Assembly (NCBI GenBank): GCA_002785215.1
Contig: PFMK01000100.1
Span: 1-5,597 of the forward strand
Direction of reading: 5' to 3'
DNA: 5,597 bases
DNA from: Candidatus Gottesmanbacteria bacterium CG_4_10_14_0_8_um_filter_37_24
Lineage (GTDB): Bacteria; Patescibacteriota; Microgenomatia; 2-02-FULL-39-11
Below, piece after piece: positions 1-3,452 of this stretch. The notes beneath the pieces were generated by a model. That model was not told the origin of the DNA. It made no database searches and saw only the letters and a list, made by a program, of their open reading frames with translations. Position 1 is the first letter of the stretch; each line of letters begins with the position of its first letter. The position numbers were made by a program, and so were the translations under genes.

Positions 1-37
1 TCGGGGTGTAGGGAATTGAACCCTATGCCTCTCGGTT

Positions 38-64
38 CCTGTAAATTACCATGTAATTTACAGG
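38..64 (-). repeat. Perfect hairpin at the 3' end of the outer insert
   Basis: CCTGTAAATTAC and GTAATTTACAGG form a 12-bp perfect inverted repeat with a 3-base loop (ATG on the minus strand). The base of the hairpin touches the 3' half of the anticodon loop. No T tract follows, so it is not a usual terminator. Confidence 0.8.
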
Positions 65-125
65 ATAAACCTTTACACTGAAAAATCAGTCGGGATAGCC
101 CGACTTGAACGGGCGGCCTCTGCGT

Positions 126-155
126 CACTGAAAATTGCTTTAGCAATTTCCAGTG
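126..155 (-). repeat. Hairpin at the 3' end of the middle-tRNA insert
   Basis: On the minus strand, CACTGGAAATTGC pairs with GCAATTTTCAGTG around loop TAAA: 13 bp including one G-T pair. The G-T pair is a mismatch on the plus-strand RNA, which favours the minus strand as the functional one. It occupies the same place as the 38-64 hairpin in the outer insert. Confidence 0.75.
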
Positions 156-183
156 TGAACCCTTTACCCCGTAAAAATTTCAG

Positions 184-255
184 TCGGGGATCGCGGAATT
201 GAACCGCGTGCCTTTCGGTCCCGAACCGAGCGGTCTACCGATGACCTAATCCCCG
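184..255 (-). tRNA. Innermost, intact tRNA-Pro (anticodon CGG)
   Basis: A continuous 72-nt cloverleaf: acceptor CGGGGAT/ATCCCCG, D stem GGTC/GACC with loop ATCGGTA, anticodon arm CTCGG-TTCGGGA-CCGAA (the outermost pair is a C-A mismatch), variable loop AGGCA, T arm CGCGG-TTCAATT-CCGCG, discriminator A73, no encoded CCA. Loop TTCGGGA places CGG at 34-36 with U33 and G37, the standard proline arrangement, and C1-G72 agrees. It reads CCG codons. It sits at the tip of a long stem formed by its own flanks (256-270 with 167-180), so it would be released from the longer precursor by RNase P and 3' processing. Release would leave the surrounding middle tRNA in two pieces unless splicing comes first. 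Confidence 0.85.
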
Positions 256-362
256 AAATTTTTTACGGGGGAACGCAGCGCTCTAGCCAACTGAGCTATA
301 TCCCGATTTTTCATGTGCGAACCGAGCGTTCTACCGGTGAACTACACCCCGAATTACTTAGT

Positions 363-391
363 ATTTTACGCTTATTTGATAGTAGATACAA
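363..391 (-). promoter_or_regulatory. Probable sigma70-type promoter of the nested tRNA array
   Basis: On the minus strand, a -35-like TTGTAT (391-386) and -10-like TAAAAT (368-363) are separated by exactly 17 bases. Transcription would start near 356, giving a leader of about five bases before C1 of the outer tRNA at 351. The whole nest would then be one transcript. Confidence 0.5.
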
Positions 392-447
392 TGGTAACTA
401 TCTGAACTTTTCCATTAAATAATAATAACAAGTGATCTTGTTCTAGT

Positions 448-476
448 TTGACAAAGTATTTTCCATATAATACTAT
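448..476 (+). promoter_or_regulatory. Strong sigma70-type promoter giving a nearly leaderless mRNA
   Basis: A consensus -35 TTGACA (448-453), a 17-base spacer and -10 TACTAT (471-476). A start about seven bases downstream falls near 483, only two bases before the ATG at 485. There is no Shine-Dalgarno sequence in front of that ATG, which fits leaderless translation. The same transcript could continue through the tRNA-Arg and sortase genes, as no terminator is visible between them. Confidence 0.6.
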
Positions 477-484
477 TATTTTAC

Positions 485-1123
485 ATGGCTAAACAAAAAT
501 TAAACACTACAGAGATTGACAAGATGATCGATCTTCGGGAACATGGTTATAGTTTATCAGAGATCAAACATATCACTGGTAAAGCACAATCAACTGTATA
601 TAGGTATATAAAAAATGTTAAAATACTACCAGAATATATATCTGTATGGGAAAGTAAAAGAGGAGGAAGTTATAAAATAAAGAGAAGGAAAGAAGAGTCT
701 GCGTTTGAGGATGGAAAAAAATTAATTGGAAAATTATCGAACAGAGAGAAGCTTTTATTTCTATGTGCACTTTATTGGGCTGAGGGTAGCAAAAAAGATT
801 TTGGGTTATCAAATACAGATCCGGGTTTGATACAAGTATTTGTTTCAAATATTAGGGAGTTATTAAACATAGAAGACAGTAGATTACGAATAAGTATTAG
901 AATTTATGAGGATTTAGATAAAGATAAATGCTTATCATATTGGTCAAAAATTGTTGGAATTCCTAAAGACAAATTTGTGAGCGTAAATATTCTATCAGGC
1001 AAGAAAAAAGGGAAACTGGAATACGGTATGTGTAGAATAAGAGTATCAAAAGGTGGAGATATTTTAAAGAAAATAAATGGGATAAATAAAGCCATTAGAA
1101 AATTATATGCCCCTATAGCTTAA
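485..1123 (+). CDS. HTH + LAGLIDADG-like domain protein
   Basis: A 212-residue basic protein. Residues about 8-44 look like a helix-turn-helix of the resolvase/sigma-region-4 type (SLSEIKHITGKAQSTVYRYIK covers the two helices). Residues 93-101, LCALYWAEG, align with the LAGLIDADG motif with Glu in place of the usual catalytic Asp, followed by LSNTDPGLIQVF as in that fold. Only one such motif is present, so a dimer would be expected if it is an endonuclease. It could equally be a DNA-binding regulator that kept the fold. The start is chosen because the promoter ends eight bases upstream; there is no ribosome binding site. The last four residues (APIA) and the stop lie inside the tRNA-Arg gene. 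GC is about 30-35% in sampled stretches, well below the sortase and mreB genes, which suggests a different origin. It lies next to tRNAs with anticodon-loop inserts, but no direct link to them is shown. Confidence 0.8.
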   Translation: MAKQKLNTTEIDKMIDLREHGYSLSEIKHITGKAQSTVYRYIKNVKILPEYISVWESKRGGSYKIKRRKEESAFEDGKKLIGKLSNREKLLFLCALYWAEGSKKDFGLSNTDPGLIQVFVSNIRELLNIEDSRLRISIRIYEDLDKDKCLSYWSKIVGIPKDKFVSVNILSGKKKGKLEYGMCRIRVSKGGDILKKINGINKAIRKLYAPIA

Positions 1124-1182
1124 TTGGATAGAGCACCCCGGTCCTAACGGGGGGATTCCCAGTTCGAGTCTGGGTAGGGGTA
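1109..1182 (+). tRNA. tRNA-Arg (anticodon CCT)
   Basis: A 74-nt cloverleaf: acceptor GCCCCTA/TAGGGGT, D stem GCTT/GAGC (one G-T pair) with loop AATTGGATA, anticodon arm CCCCG-GTCCTAA-CGGGG, variable GGATT, T arm CCCAG-TTCGAGT-CTGGG, discriminator A. The anticodon CCT at 34-36 reads AGG; A20 in the D loop and A73 fit arginine identity. CCA is not encoded. Its first 15 bases are also the end of the upstream coding sequence, whose TAA stop lies in the D stem and loop. The sortase ATG follows three bases after the 3' end. No separate promoter was found, so it is probably cut out of a longer mRNA. Confidence 0.9.
1176..1180 (+). promoter_or_regulatory. Possible Shine-Dalgarno sequence borrowed from the tRNA acceptor strand
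   Basis: AGGGG at the 3' acceptor strand of tRNA-Arg lies five bases before the sortase ATG, the usual distance for a ribosome binding site. In the folded tRNA it is paired and would be hidden. After 3' processing it would be cut off the mRNA. The match may be chance. Confidence 0.25.
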
Positions 1183-1185
1183 CAA

Positions 1186-1917
1186 ATGGTTACCAGAAAA
1201 GAGAAAGTAAAATTTATCATATTGCGGACGGTCGGGAATTTTTTCCTGCTTTTTTCTATTTTCGGCATGGTGATGACTTTTGGCCCGGCAATATACTTTG
1301 AGATAATTTACAGGACAAACCATGTAAGAAATGTAAAATATGTTGTTTCTGTCCCACCTACGGAAAACACAAGTACCATATCCATTACTCCTACCCCGAC
1401 TGTAAATACCAACAGGTCATTCTTCGGCCAGATTACGGGTGGCGACAAAATTGAAGTAATATCTCCGGTATCAGCACAATTCGGTATCGTAATACCTAAA
1501 ATTGGTGCTAATGCAAAAATCAATCCAAATGTAGACGCGGGCAAACAGGATGAATATCTGGCGGCATTGAAAGACGGAGTTGCCCATGCTGCGGGGACCG
1601 TATTTCCGGGAGTTACGGGAAATATCTATCTTTTTGCCCATTCGACTGATGCTTTCTGGAACGTGGGAAGATATAATGCCGTATTTTACCTTTTGAAGGA
1701 GCTGGAAAATGGTGACGAAATTGATGTGTTTTTTCAAGGCGTCCGGCATGTATACAGGGTGGTAAATAAACTTGTCGTTGATCCTTCAGAAACCCATTAC
1801 CTGACTCAAATGTTGCCGTATGAACAGCTTACCCTGCAAACCTGCTGGCCTCCCGGAACTACTTTCAAGAGACTCTTAATTCTGGCCAGACCGGAAAGGG
1901 ATCTGTTGGTAAGGTGA
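1186..1917 (+). CDS. Membrane-anchored sortase family transpeptidase
   Basis: Sortases cut a C-terminal sorting signal on exported proteins and join the protein to an envelope acceptor through a cysteine acyl-enzyme. Of the 243 residues, about 1-11 are basic and cytoplasmic, 12-42 form one membrane segment, and 55-78 are a Pro/Thr/Ser linker. From about 98 a sortase barrel follows. The catalytic triad is visible: His152 in LFAHS, Cys220 in the TLxTC signature (TLQTC), and Arg229 in FKRLLI. The size and single N-terminal anchor fit a class D/E-like housekeeping sortase; the exact class is uncertain. The ATG used is the first in frame and lies four bases after the last base of tRNA-Arg; the upstream sequence is tRNA, so an earlier start is unlikely. 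No substrate with an LPxTG-like motif is encoded in the window. Confidence 0.9.
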   Translation: MVTRKEKVKFIILRTVGNFFLLFSIFGMVMTFGPAIYFEIIYRTNHVRNVKYVVSVPPTENTSTISITPTPTVNTNRSFFGQITGGDKIEVISPVSAQFGIVIPKIGANAKINPNVDAGKQDEYLAALKDGVAHAAGTVFPGVTGNIYLFAHSTDAFWNVGRYNAVFYLLKELENGDEIDVFFQGVRHVYRVVNKLVVDPSETHYLTQMLPYEQLTLQTCWPPGTTFKRLLILARPERDLLVR

Positions 1918-1933
1918 AGATCGGGGAATGCTA

Positions 1934-1980
1934 TATATACCAAACAAACTTAGATTTGCAATTAAGTTTTTCGGTATATA
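1934..1980. terminator. Compound stem-loop after the sortase gene, possible terminator or mRNA end structure
   Basis: TATATACC (1934-1941) pairs with GGTATATA (1973-1980), and inside it AAACTTA (1946-1952) pairs with TAAGTTT (1963-1969). The hairpin starts 16 bases past the sortase stop. It is AT-rich and has no clean T tract after it, so termination is only a guess. Its right arm overlaps the outer arm of the next inverted repeat (1977-2036), so the two folds exclude each other. Confidence 0.4.
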
Positions 1981-2036
1981 CCCATCTAATCAGTCCCGAT
2001 TAAATCGGGATTGCAAACCTGAGTAAGATGGGTATA
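1977..2036. repeat. Large interrupted palindrome between the convergent sortase and PEGA genes
   Basis: The outer arms TATACCCATCT (1977-1987) and AGATGGGTATA (2026-2036) are a perfect 11-bp inverted repeat. Inside is a second palindrome, TCCCGATT-A-AATCGGGA (1994-2010). It lies just past the stop codon of the minus-strand PEGA gene and could end both converging transcripts, though no T-run is evident on either strand. Confidence 0.65.
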
Positions 2037-2040
2037 GATT
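1991..2040. repeat. Direct repeat copy 1, containing palindrome TCCCGATTAAATCGGGA
   Basis: This copy contains the 17-bp palindrome, then TTGCAAA, then CCTGAGTAAGATGGGTATAG and ATT. A second copy at 3314-3355 has the same palindrome and the same tail with small gaps. The pair brackets the PEGA gene in the same orientation. It may be a short intergenic palindromic repeat family of this genome. Confidence 0.65.
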
Positions 2041-2045
2041 AAGGG

Positions 2046-3269
2046 TTATCTCAGATCCAATTCATACAAGTTGGGGAAAGCCTTGGTGTTATTCAGATTG
2101 GTCAAAATTGCCAATCTTTCTCCTGAGGGCCAAGGGAAGATGATGTTGTCCACAAAAGGTCCGGCATATACCGTCCTTCTATTTGTACCGTCGAAATCCA
2201 GGATAAAAATACTGCCGCTTTCAATGGTAACCACGTGTTTTGAATCGGAATACCAGATGATTGCCTCCGGGCTTGTCAGGTTTTTGGCTTCAGATATAAA
2301 ATAGTTTTTATCCTCCTTCTCATCATAGATATAGTAATTTCCCGGCTTGACACTACGTTTCTCTTCTGTGGGATTACTGCCGATAAGAGGCGGATTTATG
2401 ACCGTTTCCAGGCTGGAGGAAGAGGTGGCAAGATATAGGATTTTAGATTCATCAGGCGCAAAATCGATATGGTCAACTGATTTAGTAAGCAGTTTAGTTA
2501 CAGAAACAGGCAAGGCATTTATCTGAGCATCTTTTTTTTCCTGATTGATTATTTTCCAGTCTGCAAAAATAGTATTAAGTTGGTTAGTGATGTCAGTATA
2601 GTAATTGGTATTGCCTTCAGTTGGGACTTGGAGGGCTTGGATTACAGTATCTTTCTTTTTGTCCGTTTTTATGAAAGTAATAATGACCTGTTTTTCATCA
2701 GGGGACCAGTATAGCTTCACAAAAGACCAGTCATAGTGTGATTTCGGTTCGAAGATTTGTTTGGGTTCATTCTTCGTCCCAAAAGGCCCGGTTCTTAGAT
2801 CAAAGACCCAAAGTCCGGTTCTTGATTTGACAACAGAACTTGAACTGGCTTCACTGGGTATGATGTAGGCGACTCTTGACCTGCTTGGCGACAGCACAGG
2901 AGCAACAACGCCGTTTACAGTAAGGGTTCGAAGCGAAGGATTGGCGGGGATAAGCAGTGCGTCTACCTGGCTGACGATTTCACCTTGCAGTCTGATTCTT
3001 TTTTCCCATGCCTGGTAACCTTCTTTGGTAATTTTGACGTCATACCATTTAGGGGAAAGCGACAAAGAGGCGCTGGAGACTCCTACCAGTTTACCGTCGA
3101 GGAGAATCGAAGCTTTGTCAGGATAAGACGAGACAGACATAATGCCGGTAGTGGTAAGTTTTTTGTCGTTAGCATTAAACCTGTAACCCTTGGCGTAGGC
3201 AATAATGCCGAAGATGGAGGTGCAAAGGATGATAAAAATAAATACTGTATATATAACGCGTCTAATCAT
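2046..3269 (-). CDS. Membrane-anchored PEGA-domain and beta-propeller protein
   Basis: A 407-residue protein. Residues 1-27 form one N-terminal membrane anchor or uncleaved signal (short basic start MIRR, then about 20 hydrophobic residues). Residues about 42-107 are a PEGA domain (GIMSVSSYPDKASILLDGK onward, with the KITKEGYQAW core). From about 120 to the end there are repeated blades of the TolB/WD40-like kind: LSPSRSRVAYI, YWSPDEKQVIITF, FAPDESKILYLAT and WYSDSKHVVTI. The body should lie outside the membrane. PEGA-propeller proteins are frequent in candidate phyla genomes; their ligand is unknown and no enzyme motif is seen. It has no LPxTG-like C-terminus, so it is not an obvious substrate of the neighbouring sortase. 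The ATG follows a good promoter; no Shine-Dalgarno sequence is present. It stands alone, converging on the sortase and divergent from mreB. Confidence 0.85.
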   Translation of the reverse strand: MIRRVIYTVFIFIILCTSIFGIIAYAKGYRFNANDKKLTTTGIMSVSSYPDKASILLDGKLVGVSSASLSLSPKWYDVKITKEGYQAWEKRIRLQGEIVSQVDALLIPANPSLRTLTVNGVVAPVLSPSRSRVAYIIPSEASSSSVVKSRTGLWVFDLRTGPFGTKNEPKQIFEPKSHYDWSFVKLYWSPDEKQVIITFIKTDKKKDTVIQALQVPTEGNTNYYTDITNQLNTIFADWKIINQEKKDAQINALPVSVTKLLTKSVDHIDFAPDESKILYLATSSSSLETVINPPLIGSNPTEEKRSVKPGNYYIYDEKEDKNYFISEAKNLTSPEAIIWYSDSKHVVTIESGSIFILDFDGTNRRTVYAGPFVDNIIFPWPSGERLAILTNLNNTKAFPNLYELDLR

Positions 3270-3298
3270 GGGATTTTATATAAGGAAATAACGCCCGT

Positions 3299-3327
3299 AT
3301 TATAGCATATATACTGATCCCGATTAA
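3299..3327 (-). promoter_or_regulatory. Probable promoter of the PEGA gene, overlapping the palindromic repeat
   Basis: A perfect -10 TATAAT on the minus strand (3304-3299) with a weak -35 TTAATC (3327-3322) at 17-base spacing. The -35 falls inside the TCCCGATTAAATCGGGA palindrome (3318-3334), so a palindrome-binding repressor could act here; that is inference. The start would be near 3292, giving a leader of about 22 bases. A second AT-rich box, TATAAAAT (3280-3273), is only a few bases from the ATG and would give a leaderless mRNA. Confidence 0.45.
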
Positions 3328-3355
3328 ATCGGGACCTGAGCAAGATGGATAGATT
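3314..3355. repeat. Direct repeat copy 2, containing palindrome TCCCGATTAAATCGGGA
   Basis: CTGA, the 17-bp palindrome (3318-3334), then CCTGAGCAAGATGGATAG and ATT. Compared with copy 1 at 1991-2040 it lacks the TTGCAAA segment and one G and one T of GGGTATAG. It lies in the divergent region between the PEGA gene and mreB. Confidence 0.65.
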
Positions 3356-3379
3356 GTTTTTCGGGAATAATGATTGTAG

Positions 3380-3421
3380 AATAGCATTAAACAGAGAACA
3401 TTTAACAGATAACATTTAACA
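3380..3421. repeat. Three tandem 14-bp units upstream of mreB
   Basis: Consecutive units AATAGCATTAAACA, GAGAACATTTAACA and GATAACATTTAACA. The last two differ at one base and the first is degenerate. They end about 31 bases before the mreB ATG, where an activator or repressor could bind. They may also be simple slippage repeats. Confidence 0.6.
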
Positions 3422-3433
3422 TGTAGATCTTAA

Positions 3434-3439
3434 TAAAAT
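3434..3439 (+). promoter_or_regulatory. Candidate -10 box for mreB
   Basis: TAAAAT lies 13 bases before the mreB ATG. No good -35 is present at 16-18 bases. If used, the transcript would start about seven bases before the ATG, again with no room for a Shine-Dalgarno sequence. Weak evidence in AT-rich DNA. Confidence 0.25.
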
Positions 3440-3452
3440 TCAAATATTTTAT

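Larger units (their letters stand above)
126..271 (-). other. Insert (intron-like) in the middle tRNA, carrying the innermost tRNA-Pro
   Basis: This insert has the same plan as the one in the outer tRNA but different stem sequences. Stem strand CCCCGTAAAAAATTT (270-256) is followed by tRNA-Pro(CGG), CTG, stem strand AAATTTTTACGGGG (180-167; 14 pairs with one extra A opposite), linker TAAAGGGTTCA, and a 13-bp hairpin with loop TAAA and one G-T pair (155-126). The hairpin abuts ACGCAG, the 3' side of the anticodon stem. The two inserts keep helix positions while changing bases, which argues that the RNA fold is selected. The exact exon-intron joins are not determined. Confidence 0.6.
90..305 (-). 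tRNA. Middle interrupted tRNA nested in the insert of the outer tRNA
   Basis: The 5' half (305 down to 272) reads acceptor CGGGATA, TA, D stem GCTC/GAGC with loop AGTTGGCTA, anticodon-stem strand CTGCG, then TT. The 3' half (125 down to 90) reads A, CGCAG, AGGCC, T arm GCCCG-TTCAAGT-CGGGC, acceptor TATCCCG, discriminator A. Every stem pairs, and D- and T-loop consensus bases are present. Four loop bases (34-37) must be supplied from the insert edges. Candidates are C|GTG, CC|TG or CCC|G, and none gives a proline anticodon (NGG), even though C1-G72 and A73 are proline-type. The amino acid identity is therefore unresolved, and a decayed or non-translational tRNA is possible. The body (AGTTGG..TAGAGCGCTGCG) also resembles some Arg and Met tRNAs. 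CCA is not encoded. Confidence 0.7.
38..318 (-). other. Insert (intron-like) in the outer tRNA, carrying the middle tRNA
   Basis: Read 5' to 3' on the minus strand, the insert has four parts: a stem strand ACATGAAAAA (316-307); the middle tRNA (305-90) and CTGA; the complementary strand TTTTTCAGTGT (85-75, one bulged G); then linker AAAGGTTTAT and a 12-bp perfect hairpin (64-38) that abuts the 3' tRNA half. Together with the exon stem CTCGGTTC/GAACCGAG this forms a three-way junction. Boundaries are approximate to within a few bases. Without the inner tRNA the insert is only about 65 nt, far too short for a group I intron, and no group I core or bulge-helix-bulge motif was found. Confidence 0.6.
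1..351 (-). tRNA. Outer interrupted tRNA, proline-type, split in the anticodon loop by an insert carrying two more tRNAs
   Basis: The 5' half reads from 351 down to about 319: acceptor CGGGGTG, TA, D stem GTTC/GAAC, anticodon-stem strand CTCGG, then TTC. The 3' half (about 39 down to 1) gives AACCGAG, variable loop AGGCA, T arm TAGGG-TTCAATT-CCCTA, acceptor CACCCCG and discriminator A. The halves join into a 72-nt cloverleaf with no mispairs in the stems. CCA is not encoded. C1-G72 with A73 is typical of bacterial tRNA-Pro. The exact splice point is not fixed by the sequence: joins such as C|GGA or CG|GA in the loop would give anticodon CGG (Pro, but with A37 rather than the usual G37), while joining after CGC would give an alanine anticodon. 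The 5' half is close to that of the intact tRNA-Pro at 184-255, so the two look like paralogues. The 3' end falls exactly on the window edge, so what lies beyond is unseen. Confidence 0.75.

Noticed and set aside
38..318. Group I intron or archaeal bulge-helix-bulge intron in the tRNAs
   Set aside because: Each insert minus its inner tRNA is about 65-75 nt, with no P3-P8 core and no 3-4-3 bulge-helix-bulge at the exon junctions. The three-way junction fold does not match either class.
1..351. CRISPR array or simple inverted-repeat element
   Set aside because: The repeated pieces are explained in order as tRNA halves and paired stems; there is no regular repeat-spacer pattern.
1109..1182. tRNA-Arg as an integration site of a genomic island
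   Set aside because: No integrase and no direct repeat of the tRNA 3' end is found in the window. The overlap with the upstream gene is at the tRNA 5' end, which is not the usual attachment side.
1471..1749. 92-codon minus-strand open frame
   Set aside because: It is antisense to the sortase catalytic domain, where the plus-strand frame carries the sortase motifs.
1915..1917. TGA as a sense codon (glycine recoding, as in Gracilibacteria or Absconditabacteria)
   Set aside because: The sortase ends naturally after the Arg-containing strand and LLVR. Reading through adds only a short unrelated tail to a TAG. No conserved block in the window contains an in-frame TGA.
2985..3305. 106-codon plus-strand open frame
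   Set aside because: It is opposite the N-terminal and PEGA region of the minus-strand gene, which has a clear membrane anchor and domain. It looks like a shadow frame.
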